A DNA stretch of 64,000 nucleotides from positions 2,976,001-3,040,000 of the forward strand of contig NZ_CP013650.1 in the NCBI RefSeq assembly GCF_001466725.1. Reading direction: 5' to 3'. Positions 1 through 9,446 of the stretch are shown piece by piece; position 1 is the stretch's first letter, and each line of letters starts with the position of its first letter. Made by a program: the position numbers and the translations under genes. The notes below the pieces were generated by a model that saw nothing but the letters and a program-made list of their open reading frames with translations, was not told where the DNA came from and made no database searches. The stretch is from Lacimicrobium alkaliphilum (GTDB lineage: Bacteria; Pseudomonadota; Gammaproteobacteria; Enterobacterales; Alteromonadaceae).

Positions 1-137
1 ACCCCGCTCGTTATAAAAAGCCATGGTCAGGTATGAAAATTAAACAGAGTAGTGCACGTCTGAATGGCATCACGTACACAGAATGTGCTTGTTCAGATTA
101 TAGCAGCACCGTTGCTCCAGGTGCTGTCCGGGAGTTT

Positions 138-1805
138 TTAATCGACAGTGACCTTTACAGAGTTGTCAGTTCTGACAGTCTGATATTCGAGCGGTGACAA
201 GGCGTCAACACCTGTTATACCAGCATTAAAAGGGTAGGATACCACTGTAACGACAGCATTGCCCTTATTCAGCGCTTCCAGCCGCCCCCGGCTATACGTA
301 TCATAATAGCTCGTCTCGGGGTCCACCAGTGTCTGTATATTCTCCTGGGTAACATTAGCTATCTGCGGATTATCCACCGACCAGATGGCCACCAGGGTCA
401 GGTTAATGTCATAGAAAGGGGTTATCGTTTTCCAACTGTCATCACCTACTGAGATTTTATCCAGTACTTTTTGTTGGTGCTCGGTTGTCATCCTGTCCAG
501 ATAGATCCCTCTTGCCAGCAACTGATACGCGCCGGGTTTAACAATAACATCACGGTCATCAGGTCGCGCCGGGGCAGCAAGTCCCAGTATACTTTTGCTG
601 ATAAGCGATTCGGTATAGCTCATATACGACTCAAGCTTGCCCTCTTCGAGCAGATATTTGTCGTCAAAAGTAATAATATCCAACAGCTGCCAATCGGGAT
701 AAAGCTGGAACAGGCCGTCAACGCGCTTAAAACGGCATACCTCGTTGTATTGCTCACCTACTCCTGCCGCCAGTGAGAAATTGCCCTGGCCATCATGAGA
801 ATAATGTTTGTGTGGTGCTCCCTCCTCGGCCCGGTAATACACTTCGTTTGCTATCATCTCAGCAGTGTCATGATGATCCCGGCAACATTGCGTGCACAAT
901 GCTGGCTGTTTGTCTGTCGCAGGTTGGCCGGTTGTTTTGGTGATCATCTCACCCGGCTGAACCATTAATTCTTCGTCGATCAAAACGGTCATATGAGGCG
1001 TAGCACCACTTCCTGTACCTGCTATCTGACATTCACAGTCCACGGTAAGAAAATCTTCCTGCTCTAGTTTGGTCACATCATCCGGCAATTCAATGTACTT
1101 TACTGTCTCAAACTGAACCTGAGTATTGTCCCCAAGCTTGCTGACTTCTGGTACAGGTTTACTGGTTTCAACTTTCTGGTTATTGCCCAGATCATAAGCA
1201 ATCACATCCGGGGCAAGGCCTGGGGTGTAAGTAACAGTGGGAGAGGCCTTGGTGTTATCAGACTCACTGATTGCCTGATAGCTATCAGCCTGAGTCACCG
1301 GAGCAATACTGGCATGTAAGGATAAAGATTGAGCGTTGCCCTGCCTGTCAGTCCAGTTTACCGTCACTGTCACCTGTTTTTGTGCCGGCCAGGGTGGCAG
1401 TACGGCTGGCAAATCCGGATCCCCGCTGTCCAGCCAGCTATCCGGGCTGCCATCTGCATCCGTATCCACAAAATACTGCTGGGTGACCTGCCAGTTACGG
1501 TTAAAGGTGTATGTCTGGTCGTCATCTGAGGTTAGTGTTACCTGAGCTTCTCCTGCTGGCAAGTCACCACCGGCGTCATCGGCAATATCCGCATAAGAGA
1601 ATACGCCGGGTGTTGCCTGGACCACCGTAAAACTGCGCAAATCTTCGAGTTTTTCCTGGGCAAGCTGCATGGCTACAGAGCGCTGATTGGTTTTTGCATC
1701 GCCTTTTATATATACGCTCTGGAGGGTCACATAACCTGTTACCCCAAGCATAATAATCAGTGCAGCGACAAGCACTTCAATTAGTGTAAAACCTTTGGTT
1801 TTCAT
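138..1805 (-). CDS. PilV-like minor pilin with Cys/His-rich insert and Ig-like C-terminus
   Basis: The N-terminus MKTKG|FTLIEVLVAALIIML is a textbook class III prepilin signal: PilD-type cleavage after Gly5, Glu at +5, then a hydrophobic helix. Residues 41-60 resemble the start of PilV proteins. At 555 aa it is about three times the usual PilV length. Residues 257-357 contain six cysteines (257, 259, 304, 307, 308, 357) and His clusters (HHD near 311, HKHYSH near 332-336), suggesting disulfides or metal binding. Residues about 415-555 look like a bacterial Ig (Big_2-type) domain, with a 'WSVDNPQIANV' strand and 'GRLEALNKGNAVVTV' ending. It is the last gene of the minor pilin operon, 18 bp after pilX, whereas pilV usually precedes pilW. 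Likely role: tip or adhesion component of the type IV pilus; the extra domains are read from sequence feel only. Confidence 0.8.
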   Translation of the reverse strand: MKTKGFTLIEVLVAALIIMLGVTGYVTLQSVYIKGDAKTNQRSVAMQLAQEKLEDLRSFTVVQATPGVFSYADIADDAGGDLPAGEAQVTLTSDDDQTYTFNRNWQVTQQYFVDTDADGSPDSWLDSGDPDLPAVLPPWPAQKQVTVTVNWTDRQGNAQSLSLHASIAPVTQADSYQAISESDNTKASPTVTYTPGLAPDVIAYDLGNNQKVETSKPVPEVSKLGDNTQVQFETVKYIELPDDVTKLEQEDFLTVDCECQIAGTGSGATPHMTVLIDEELMVQPGEMITKTTGQPATDKQPALCTQCCRDHHDTAEMIANEVYYRAEEGAPHKHYSHDGQGNFSLAAGVGEQYNEVCRFKRVDGLFQLYPDWQLLDIITFDDKYLLEEGKLESYMSYTESLISKSILGLAAPARPDDRDVIVKPGAYQLLARGIYLDRMTTEHQQKVLDKISVGDDSWKTITPFYDINLTLVAIWSVDNPQIANVTQENIQTLVDPETSYYDTYSRGRLEALNKGNAVVTVVSYPFNAGITGVDALSPLEYQTVRTDNSVKVTVD

Positions 1806-1823
1806 AATGTCACTCCTGAACCC

Positions 1824-2945
1824 CTAAAAATCCCGCCAGCTACCCGGGATGCGCCCGACGCGGCGAAAGGCGTCATGCTGTTTGATTGACTCCAGGACGT
1901 CCGCATCATAAACCGCGTTATAGGTACCATTGGCATGTCCTATAGGGTGGTTAGACGCCACTGTCCCATTTACCCTGGCGCCCCCCGCCATATCAATTTC
2001 AAAGTCTGATACCACCCCCGGTTTCCTGAACGAAAATAAAATTCCGAACAGTTCCACACCACCATTCATATTGATATCACCATCTGTAACAATCACTATC
2101 ACAGGAGCTGGCGTACTACCGACCACTGAACCCGCATTGAGGGTACAGTCGCCATCGACCCATATCAGGCCAAACGAAGCTGCGTTGAGTGCACTGCAAT
2201 CTGCCAGAGTCTGATCCGCTTCAGCTCTCAGTTGCGGCCACTCGGCTTCTGGTACATTAAACAAGTATTCCATTAAGTCATCGGGGAAACCGGGATCATC
2301 ATCAACAATATCCAGGTTCTTAATGCCCTTCTCAGAGTATGGGCTGGTACTGCAGTTACCATCATTAAACTCCTGCAAACCGCAGGTTGTGCCACTGCCA
2401 TTGTTCATATCTACACTCTGATCTGTCCAGATAGACAAAGGCACACCAGTACCACCCCCATTAGGGTTTGCAGTAACTTCGAAATTACCACCAACGGCCA
2501 TGCCCCCGGCGACAATGAGCGGCGCGTCGGGAGGATTAGCCAACACAGAATAGAGCAACGCCGACTCCCTTATGGTGGTGGTGGCGAGACCATCAGCTGA
2601 TGTGCCCACTGACTGTAAATCAACGACGGTTACAGTGGTTGACTGCCTGGCGACCTGTTGTCGGATGCCTGTTACCGCGTATGAGGAGTTTTCCGGGAGT
2701 ATTGTGTCTATCTGAGAACCATCCCAAGCAGAATCTTCGGACAGTCTTCCTAAAGCTTTCATCAGCCCGGCTTCTGCGGCGGCAAAAGACAAGGCGTAGT
2801 TCTGTTCATTGAGCAGGGTTTTGTGCTGCAGGGTTTTTACCCGGCCTGTGTAGAGGGTCACCATTAGCACTAACATCAACAGCATTACAACAGAGACAAG
2901 CACCATTGCGCCCTGACATCGATGAACAGCGACCACTTTAATCAT
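1824..2945 (-). CDS. pilX: PilX-like type IV pilus minor pilin
   Basis: 373 aa. A short positively charged leader ends in HRCQG, followed by the hydrophobic segment AMVLVSVVMLLMLVLMV, as in PilX N-terminal domains. Like many PilX/GspK-type proteins it has no Glu at mature position 5. The rest is a predicted extracytoplasmic domain with several cysteines and a Gly/Asn-rich central stretch. The ATG overlaps the pilW stop (TTATGATTAA), so the two are translationally coupled. Longer than PilX of Pseudomonas (about 195 aa). The role as a minor pilin that primes pilus assembly is inferred from position and N-terminus. Confidence 0.75.
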   Translation of the reverse strand: MIKVVAVHRCQGAMVLVSVVMLLMLVLMVTLYTGRVKTLQHKTLLNEQNYALSFAAAEAGLMKALGRLSEDSAWDGSQIDTILPENSSYAVTGIRQQVARQSTTVTVVDLQSVGTSADGLATTTIRESALLYSVLANPPDAPLIVAGGMAVGGNFEVTANPNGGGTGVPLSIWTDQSVDMNNGSGTTCGLQEFNDGNCSTSPYSEKGIKNLDIVDDDPGFPDDLMEYLFNVPEAEWPQLRAEADQTLADCSALNAASFGLIWVDGDCTLNAGSVVGSTPAPVIVIVTDGDINMNGGVELFGILFSFRKPGVVSDFEIDMAGGARVNGTVASNHPIGHANGTYNAVYDADVLESIKQHDAFRRVGRIPGSWRDF

Positions 2946-3564
2946 AAGCTCTGACCATCAGGGTCTCCTGATAGCGTCGGTTGAATTCAGGTTTACCGAT
3001 AAGTTCTCCCACTATCTCTATATCAACCTGATAGCTGGTGACCTGGCCATTGACGGTTTGCTTGAGGGTGAAGATTAACGCTGTTATTTCAACCACCTGA
3101 CTATCCGTAAGATCCTGCCAGCCTCCTTGTGTACAGCCAGTGCCCCCCTGTCGCACCTCCACGGCTCCGTCTTTTAACCGGAAACCATATCGTTCATTCG
3201 GATTTTCCAGATCCAGGTTACCGTTGAAGTTGGCGTCATAACTAAACAGAATACAACTGTTTGCCGGTTCCCCTGGGTAAGAGCCAAGGGTAATAGTGGA
3301 AGAAAAAACAGCTGGATTATCCGTTGGATTCTGCACAACAGACATAGCATTACCATTGATACCAGCTCGACGTACCTCTCGACCTATGAGAAATATGGCT
3401 GCTCTCATTTCTTCTGTTAACCGTGACTGCCCAAGCAGATTGGCATTGGTGCCAATGCCATAACCAGCTACAGATGCAAGCAGTGATAGGGATGTTAATC
3501 CCAGCAGCATGGAAATCATCAGCTCTATCAGACTGGAGCCCTTTTGACGGATTCGGGTTAACAT
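2938..3564 (-). CDS. pilW: PilW-like type IV pilus minor pilin
   Basis: 208 aa from the ATG at 3564, chosen because it gives a compact prepilin leader (MLTRIRQKG|SSLIELMISMLLG, Glu at +5) and has GGGAGG upstream. The frame stays open to about 3600 but the extra residues are not pilin-like. The start overlaps the fimT stop by 7 bp and the stop overlaps the pilX start by 8 bp. The C-terminal part has the 'GSYPGEPANSCILFSYDANFNG' type of stretch seen in PilW proteins, with a likely disulfide pair (the Cys there and Cys in 'GTGCTQGG'). Minor pilin of the type IVa pilus assembly complex. Confidence 0.82.
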   Translation of the reverse strand: MLTRIRQKGSSLIELMISMLLGLTSLSLLASVAGYGIGTNANLLGQSRLTEEMRAAIFLIGREVRRAGINGNAMSVVQNPTDNPAVFSSTITLGSYPGEPANSCILFSYDANFNGNLDLENPNERYGFRLKDGAVEVRQGGTGCTQGGWQDLTDSQVVEITALIFTLKQTVNGQVTSYQVDIEIVGELIGKPEFNRRYQETLMVRAYD

Positions 3565-4106
3565 GGAGGATAACCTCCCGGGGTACCGCTCTTTGCACAA
3601 ATTCTGACTCTGCCCAGGTTGCTCATCACCAACCGCAGGGCATGCTCACCATCGGTGAGTTCAAGCGTCCCCGCGTTACCGGCTGCCATTCCCCGCCGGC
3701 CATCAATTACCGCCAAACCGTCATCGAATGTCAGCTTACTCAGATACACACCGGGATAATCGTAGGCGTTGACAAGATGCTCGACATTATCAACATTGCA
3801 GCTGTCAGCGATGTTGCAATCACAAGGGCCAGAATCGCTCAGACCCAGGCACCAATTGCTGCCTGGTACAAAGTCGATAGCAATATCATTGCCTGTGCTG
3901 ATTGCCATTGAGCGGGCGTATTGCAGCATAAAGTAGCCACTTTGCGCCGCACCTTTGACGCGTTGAGACCGGAACGTGTCCAGCACTGCCGGCGCACCGA
4001 GCGTCACTGTTATGGCCACCACAGTTACAACGATCAACAACTCCGTGAGGGAGATGCCGCCACAAGTCGCCAGGGTATATCGGGAAGGGTTCGAAAGTTT
4101 ATCCAT
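3558..4106 (-). CDS. fimT: FimT/FimU-like minor pilin (GspH/FimT family)
   Basis: 182 aa from the ATG at 4106, preceded by GGAGAG 9 bp upstream; a TTG further up at 4142 would add 12 residues. The prepilin site is CGG|ISLTELLIVVTVVAITVTL with Glu at +5, followed by 'GAPAVLDTFRSQRVKG', typical of the GspH/FimT family. Cysteines cluster in the second half (CLGLSDSGPCDCNIADSC). It is the first gene of a four-gene minor pilin operon. FimT and FimU are hard to tell apart from sequence alone. FimT-like pilins have been linked to DNA binding in natural transformation in other bacteria; nothing here tests that. Confidence 0.75.
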   Translation of the reverse strand: MDKLSNPSRYTLATCGGISLTELLIVVTVVAITVTLGAPAVLDTFRSQRVKGAAQSGYFMLQYARSMAISTGNDIAIDFVPGSNWCLGLSDSGPCDCNIADSCNVDNVEHLVNAYDYPGVYLSKLTFDDGLAVIDGRRGMAAGNAGTLELTDGEHALRLVMSNLGRVRICAKSGTPGGYPPC

Positions 4107-4231
4107 CACCACATACTCTCCATAGTATTTCCTGAATACCAACGATTACATCCGGTTGGTATAAGTGCAGCTATACATCCATTTTGCACATTGGCTATAA
4201 TTTTAGTTCAATTTGGAAGAGATGATGAACC

Positions 4232-4606
4232 ATGAAGGTTAAAAATTTTAGCGGCTATACACTGATAGAATTGATGATAGTGGTAGCTATTGTTGGCATC
4301 ATTGCTGCCATTGCCATTCCTTCCTACCAGAGCCAGATATCAGGCTCCAGGCGCAATGATGCGAAACAGCAGTTACTGCAATTACAGATTCAGCAGGAAG
4401 CCTGGCGGCTGGAGAATGATCAATACGCAGATACGGCACAATTAGGCATGCCGGCAAGTGATTATTATACTTTTACCGTTGAAAATGCGACCGCTACTAC
4501 CTATACCCTGAAAGCAACCGCCAAAGGCAGCCAGACTTCTGATGCTGCCTGCACCCCCCTGACCCTGGATCAGTCAATGGCAAAAGCACCTGCTGGTTGT
4601 TGGTGA
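4232..4606 (+). CDS. pilE: PilE-like type IV pilin
   Basis: 124 aa. Leader MKVKNFSG, then YTLIELMIVVAIVGIIAAIA, with Glu at mature +5. The first mature residue is Tyr rather than the usual methylated Phe. The family box 'IPSYQSQISGSRRNDAKQQLL' region follows, and a C-terminal cysteine pair (ACTPL...AGCW) forms the expected D-region loop. GAAGAGATGATGAACC precedes the ATG. It is divergent from fimT with 125 bp between. In Pseudomonas pilE closes the fimU-pilV-pilW-pilX-pilY1 operon and is followed by ispH; here it is still next to ispH but flipped. Function as a minor pilin is inferred from family and context. Confidence 0.85.
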   Translation: MKVKNFSGYTLIELMIVVAIVGIIAAIAIPSYQSQISGSRRNDAKQQLLQLQIQQEAWRLENDQYADTAQLGMPASDYYTFTVENATATTYTLKATAKGSQTSDAACTPLTLDQSMAKAPAGCW

Positions 4607-4618
4607 GTGACGAATGCT

Positions 4619-4644
4619 GAGTGATAAATATCAACTCATCACTC
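4619..4644. repeat. Inverted repeat between convergent pilE and ispH
   Basis: GAGTGAT (4619-4625) pairs with ATCACTC (4638-4644) in the 72-bp gap between two convergent genes. No T-tract follows on either strand, so a role as a terminator is possible but weak. Confidence 0.35.
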
Positions 4645-4677
4645 ATAATCCGGATACCAACCCGCTCCATCTGCGGA

Positions 4678-5619
4678 TTAGAGCTGTTTGATTCGCAGCT
4701 CCTTGGGTACCGCAAATTCAATGTTTTCCTGACGGCCCGCCGTTTCGGTCACTTCAGTGGCCCCCCAGAATTTAAGCTTGTCCACCACGCCCTGCACCAG
4801 CACCTCAGGTGCGGAAGCCCCTGCGGTTACACCGATATGCTCCGCTTTTTCCAGCCATTGCGATTGAATACAATCTGCACCGGCAATCAGATGAGCACGG
4901 GCTCCGATTTTTTCCGCCAGCTCCTTTAAGCGGTTTGAGTTGGAGCTATTCTGAGCCCCCACCACCAACAGCACATCACATCGACTTGCCAGCTCACGTA
5001 CCGCATCCTGGCGATTCTGCGTGGCATAACAGATATCATCTTTGCGCGGTCCTTCAATAGCCGGGAATTTCACCCGCAGCGCATCGATCACATCGGCGGT
5101 ATCATCCACCGACAGAGTAGTCTGACTACAGTAATAGAGCGCCTGCGGATTTTTGACCTGAAGTTGCTCCACATCGGCCACCGACTCCACCAGATAAATG
5201 CCACCATTGGAATTATCATACTGGCCCATGGTGCCTTCCACTTCCGGGTGCCCCTGATGGCCAATAAGAATGCACTCCACTCCTTTCTTGCTCGCCCGGG
5301 TCACTTCCATATGGACTTTGGTGACCAGCGGACAGGTTGCATCAAATACCTTAAGTCCGCGATCCTCGGCTTCTTTACGTACCGCCTGAGATACGCCATG
5401 AGCTGAGAAAATCACAATGCTGCCGTCGGGTACTTCACTGAGCTCATCCACAAAACAGGCACCACGCTCCTTCAGACCATCCACCACAAATTTGTTGTGT
5501 ACCACTTCGTGGCGCACAAAAATGGGTGGGGAGAATATTTCCAGTGCCCGCTCAACGATTGTAATAGCGCGGTCAACGCCGGCACAGAAGCCTCTGGGGT
5601 TTGCCAGGTGAATTTGCAT
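4678..5619 (-). CDS. ispH: 4-hydroxy-3-methylbut-2-enyl diphosphate reductase (IspH/LytB)
   Basis: 313 aa, the family length. It catalyses the last step of the MEP isoprenoid pathway (HMBPP to IPP/DMAPP) using a [4Fe-4S] cluster. The N-terminus [18 protein letters not shown] carries the first cluster cysteine; the others are visible in '[13 protein letters not shown]' and '[10 protein letters not shown]'. The '[13 protein letters not shown]' substrate box is present. It is the last gene of the ileS-lspA-fkpB-ispH group, 10 bp after fkpB, an arrangement common in gammaproteobacteria. Confidence 0.97.
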   Translation of the reverse strand: MQIHLANPRGFCAGVDRAITIVERALEIFSPPIFVRHEVVHNKFVVDGLKERGACFVDELSEVPDGSIVIFSAHGVSQAVRKEAEDRGLKVFDATCPLVTKVHMEVTRASKKGVECILIGHQGHPEVEGTMGQYDNSNGGIYLVESVADVEQLQVKNPQALYYCSQTTLSVDDTADVIDALRVKFPAIEGPRKDDICYATQNRQDAVRELASRCDVLLVVGAQNSSNSNRLKELAEKIGARAHLIAGADCIQSQWLEKAEHIGVTAGASAPEVLVQGVVDKLKFWGATEVTETAGRQENIEFAVPKELRIKQL

Positions 5620-5629
5620 AGTTTCTCTT

Positions 5630-6064
5630 TTAGTTTATCTGTACGATTTCAACATCGAATACCACCCTGTGGCCAGCCAGGGGGTGATTAAAATCCACTG
5701 TAACCGAATCACCGGCCACCGCACGAACAATCCCGGGAATTTCTGCACCACCAGGCTGTGAAAAGGCGATAATCATGCCTTCCTTCGGCGGCGCATCGGC
5801 GGTAAAACGGCTGCGATCCATATGGTGGATATTATCGGGGTTTGGCATCCCAAAAGCATCCTCAGGCGCCAGCGTAAAAGCCTTCTTTTCGCCTTCATGC
5901 ATGCCAAGCAGGCAGGCTTCAAAGTTTTCCGTCAGACTGCCGTCACCGATTTTAAGCTTAGCCGGTTTATTATTCACTCTGGTGCTGTCTGCGGCTGAGC
6001 CATCTTCGAGCTTGAGGTCAAAATGCAGCACCACCTCACTGTCGGCTCCTATTACTTTAGCCAT
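5630..6064 (-). CDS. fkpB: FKBP-type peptidyl-prolyl cis-trans isomerase (FkpB/SlpA)
   Basis: 144 aa. A SlyD/SlpA-like FKBP: '[18 protein letters not shown]', '[20 protein letters not shown]' (FKBP core) and an inserted flap with '[18 protein letters not shown]', ending '[18 protein letters not shown]', the signature of this subfamily. Cytosolic folding helper. The ATG lies within the end of lspA (8-bp overlap), so it is coupled to lspA and sits between lspA and ispH as in Pseudomonas and E. coli. Confidence 0.93.
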   Translation of the reverse strand: MAKVIGADSEVVLHFDLKLEDGSAADSTRVNNKPAKLKIGDGSLTENFEACLLGMHEGEKKAFTLAPEDAFGMPNPDNIHHMDRSRFTADAPPKEGMIIAFSQPGGAEIPGIVRAVAGDSVTVDFNHPLAGHRVVFDVEIVQIN

Positions 6065-6554
6065 CGGCTTTTACCCCATTATTATAAAAGGCATCAATGA
6101 TCAGCATCGCAGCGCCGATGAATATCGCGCTGTCGGCCAGATTAAAGGCCGGCCAGTGCCAGTTTCCAACGTAGAAATCCAGAAAATCCACCACATAGCC
6201 ATAGACCAGACGATCATAAAGATTTCCCAGCGCCCCGCCAAGAATCAGGCTGAATGCACAGGGCAGCAGCACCTGCTCTTTTTTAGTCTGCTTAAGCCAC
6301 ACCAGAATGACAATGCTGACGGTAAGAGCAATAGCTGTAAAGAACCAGCGCTGCCAGCCTCCGGCGTCACTTAAGAAACTAAAGGCAGCCCCATAGTTAT
6401 GCACATGAGTAAGATTGAAAAAAGGCAATACAGAGATGGACTGATACAAATCCATGCCATTGAGCACCCATACTTTTGTCAGTTGATCGAGAATCAGTAC
6501 CAGGCCTGCCAGCCACAACCAACGCAGCCCGGTCGTTTTAAACAACTTAAGCAT
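6057..6554 (-). CDS. lspA: Lipoprotein signal peptidase (signal peptidase II)
   Basis: 165 aa from the ATG at 6554, which overlaps the ileS stop by 8 bp; the frame is open further upstream but that lies inside ileS. Four hydrophobic segments, with the two catalytic-aspartate motifs 'GNLYDRL' and 'FNLADSAIF'. It cleaves diacylglyceryl prolipoproteins at the inner membrane; several lipoproteins in this same window (two M16 peptidases, a GH13 protein, a transglycosylase) are predicted substrates. Coupled to ileS upstream and fkpB downstream. Confidence 0.96.
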   Translation of the reverse strand: MLKLFKTTGLRWLWLAGLVLILDQLTKVWVLNGMDLYQSISVLPFFNLTHVHNYGAAFSFLSDAGGWQRWFFTAIALTVSIVILVWLKQTKKEQVLLPCAFSLILGGALGNLYDRLVYGYVVDFLDFYVGNWHWPAFNLADSAIFIGAAMLIIDAFYNNGVKADG

Positions 6555-9375
6555 AGTGACGTTGCTCGCCCTGACCTTCAACATTGTCAATACAGCGGCC
6601 ACACAACTCTGGGTGCTGCTCATGGCTGCCCACATCTTCGCGATGGTGCCAGCAGCGCACACATTTGCTACCTGCAGATTTCGCCACACTGACCCACAGG
6701 CCAGGCAGTTCTGATGCAGTCAGGCCCTCAGGACGCTCCTTCTCATCAATCACCTGTACTGATGACGTAATCAGCACAAAACGCAGCTCATCCGACAGTT
6801 TGGCCAGATCCGAAGCCAGTTGTGCTGAGGCATAAAGTGTCACTTCGGCTTCCAGAGAACCACCGATAAGACCATCTCTGCGGGCCTGTTCCAGGGCCTT
6901 ATTCACCGCATCCTTGACCTCTATCAGCTGTTGCCAGTAGGCATTACCCAGTTCATCTTCTACGGCCAGCTTGTTCAGGCCGCTGTACCATGTGTCAGTA
7001 AATACATACTGCTGTCGTTTGCCGGGCATGGCCTGCCAGATTTCCTGTGCGGTAAAGCTCATGATCGGCGCCATCAGACGCACCAGCACTTCGGCAATAT
7101 GGTAAAGCGCAGTCTGACAGGAACGACGGGCAACACTGTCAGCCTTGGCCGTATACTGTCTGTCCTTGATAATATCCAGATAGAAACTGCCCAGCTCTAT
7201 GGAGCAGAAGTTCATCAGCTTCTGGGTCACCACCAGAAAATCATACTTATCATAGGCATCGGTCAGTTCTTCCTGCAGCAATTTGGCCCGACCCACGATC
7301 CAGCGATCCAGTGCCACCATTTCAGCAGCTGGCACCTGGTCTTTATCGGGCTCAAAACCACTGAGGTTAGAAAGCAGGAAACGACAGGTATTACGGATGC
7401 GACGATAGGCATCGGCGGCCCGTTTAAGGATCTCATCAGAAACGGTCATTTCACCACGATAATCGGTGGATGCCACCCAAAGGCGCAGAATATCGGCACC
7501 GAGTTTATTCATGACATCCTGTGGCGAAACCACATTGCCCAGAGATTTGGACATTTTCTTGCCCTTGGCATCCACGGTAAAACCATGGGTCAGCACCTGT
7601 TTATAAGGCGCATGGCCTTTGGCAGCCACAGAGGTCATCAGCGATGACATAAACCAGCCACGATGCTGATCTGAACCTTCCAGATACAGATCTGCAGAAG
7701 CCGGAATATCATCGCGACGATCCACCACAAAATAATGGGTTACACCGGAGTCAAACCAGACATCCAGGGTATCTTTAACCTTAACGTATTCGTTGGCGTC
7801 CTCACCCAGCAGATCCTTGGCATCCAGATCCCACCAGGCCTGAATACCCTGTTTTTCAACCTGCTGCGCCACTTTTTCCAGTAGGTTGTGGCTGTCTGGA
7901 TGCAATTCACCACTGTCTTTGTGCACAAACAACGCAATAGGTACACCCCAGGTGCGCTGGCGTGAAATACACCAGTCAGGGCGGCCTTCAACCATGCCTT
8001 CTATACGGCTTTGGCCCCAGTCCGGGATCCACTGGGTGTTGGCAATTTCCTTAAGTGAGTCACGACGCAGACCATTTTTATCCATGCCGATAAACCATTG
8101 TGGCGTGGCGCGGAAGATAATTGGCGTTTTATGGCGCCAGCAATGAGGATAACTGTGCTCATAGGCATGGTGATGCAACAGATTGCCCTTTTCTTTGAGC
8201 ACCTCAATAACATGATCATTGGCTTTAAACACATGCTCACCGGCAAACACCGGCGTGTCTGGCAGATACACCCCGTTGGCACCCACAGGATTAACCACCT
8301 CCAGGCCATATTTTTTGCCGACGATAAAGTCATCCACACCATGACCAGGCGCAGTATGCACACAACCGGTTCCGGATTCGGTAGTCACATGATCGCCCAT
8401 GATCACCGGCACATCATAATCATAGAAAGGATGATGCAGACGCAGGTTTTCAAGCTCTATACCTTTGCAATAGCCAAGGGCGTGATACCGGCTGATACCA
8501 AACCTGTCCATACAGCGATCCATCAGCTCAGCCGCCACAACCAGACGCTTTTTACCACTGTCGGTATCGGCCTGAACCAGGCAGTACTCTAAAGAGGGAT
8601 GCACGCAGATAGCCTGGCTGGCGGGCAGCGTCCAGGGTGTGGTGGTCCACATCACCACAGAAACAGGCCCTTCACCCACATGATTTTCCGGATGCTTAAA
8701 GGCCTCAATCAGTGCGGTTTCATCAACAGCAGGATAACCTACATCAATGGAAGGCGAGACTTTATCCTTATACTCCACTTCCGCTTCCGCCAGCGCCGAG
8801 CCACAATCTGTGCACCAGTGCACCGGTTTAAAGCCTTTCTCCAGATGGCCGGCATCGATGATCTGCCCCAGAGCCCGGATAATGTCCGCTTCGGACTGGA
8901 AATCCATGGTCTTATAGGGTTTATCCCACTCACCAAGCACGCCAAGACGGATAAAATCGGTTTTCTGCCCGGCGATCTGCTTTTCGGCATAGTCGCGACA
9001 ATGCTGGCGGAACTCCGCTTCAGTGACCTTTTTGCCCGGTTTGCCGACCTTTTTCTCCACCTGCAGTTCGATTGGCAGACCATGGCAATCCCAGCCGGGC
9101 ACATAAGGGGCGTCAAAATCAGCCAGTGTTTTGGACTTAACAATAATGTCTTTGAGGATTTTATTTACCGCATGGCCAATATGGATATTCCCATTGGCAT
9201 AGGGAGGACCATCATGCAGGATAAAAGGCTTGTTGCCAGCCTTGGCCTGCCGGATTTTGTAGTACAGGCCATCTTCGGTCCAGGCCTTTAGCATCTGTGG
9301 CTCACGCTGAGCAAGATTGCCGCGCATGGGAAATTCAGTTTCCGGCAAATTCAATGTATGTTTGTAATCGCTCAT
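6547..9375 (-). CDS. ileS: Isoleucyl-tRNA synthetase
   Basis: 942 aa, as in E. coli IleS. Class I signature '[16 protein letters not shown]' (HIGH) near residue 60 and 'KMSKSLGN' (KMSKS) near 600. The editing domain carries '[16 protein letters not shown]'. The C-terminal zinc finger is '[12 protein letters not shown]...CGRCIDNV'. The ATG at 9375 follows a 71-bp gap after ribF. Essential cytosolic enzyme charging tRNA-Ile. Confidence 0.98.
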   Translation of the reverse strand: MSDYKHTLNLPETEFPMRGNLAQREPQMLKAWTEDGLYYKIRQAKAGNKPFILHDGPPYANGNIHIGHAVNKILKDIIVKSKTLADFDAPYVPGWDCHGLPIELQVEKKVGKPGKKVTEAEFRQHCRDYAEKQIAGQKTDFIRLGVLGEWDKPYKTMDFQSEADIIRALGQIIDAGHLEKGFKPVHWCTDCGSALAEAEVEYKDKVSPSIDVGYPAVDETALIEAFKHPENHVGEGPVSVVMWTTTPWTLPASQAICVHPSLEYCLVQADTDSGKKRLVVAAELMDRCMDRFGISRYHALGYCKGIELENLRLHHPFYDYDVPVIMGDHVTTESGTGCVHTAPGHGVDDFIVGKKYGLEVVNPVGANGVYLPDTPVFAGEHVFKANDHVIEVLKEKGNLLHHHAYEHSYPHCWRHKTPIIFRATPQWFIGMDKNGLRRDSLKEIANTQWIPDWGQSRIEGMVEGRPDWCISRQRTWGVPIALFVHKDSGELHPDSHNLLEKVAQQVEKQGIQAWWDLDAKDLLGEDANEYVKVKDTLDVWFDSGVTHYFVVDRRDDIPASADLYLEGSDQHRGWFMSSLMTSVAAKGHAPYKQVLTHGFTVDAKGKKMSKSLGNVVSPQDVMNKLGADILRLWVASTDYRGEMTVSDEILKRAADAYRRIRNTCRFLLSNLSGFEPDKDQVPAAEMVALDRWIVGRAKLLQEELTDAYDKYDFLVVTQKLMNFCSIELGSFYLDIIKDRQYTAKADSVARRSCQTALYHIAEVLVRLMAPIMSFTAQEIWQAMPGKRQQYVFTDTWYSGLNKLAVEDELGNAYWQQLIEVKDAVNKALEQARRDGLIGGSLEAEVTLYASAQLASDLAKLSDELRFVLITSSVQVIDEKERPEGLTASELPGLWVSVAKSAGSKCVRCWHHREDVGSHEQHPELCGRCIDNVEGQGEQRHYA

Positions 9376-9446
9376 CGATCCTCTGTTCCACTGTCTGTCA
9401 ATTAGTATTCTGTTCGTCTAACACTGACGAACGGCATCATCGCCCA

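Noticed and set aside
1..137. Possible start of pilY1 on the minus strand
   Set aside because: Short frames beginning MPFRRALLCLIF... or MAFYNERG have a stop or the window edge close by and no clear ribosome site. Nothing can be supported.
471..1545. Plus-strand frames within the PilV-like gene
   Set aside because: Antisense shadows of a gene with a clear prepilin leader; no start signals.
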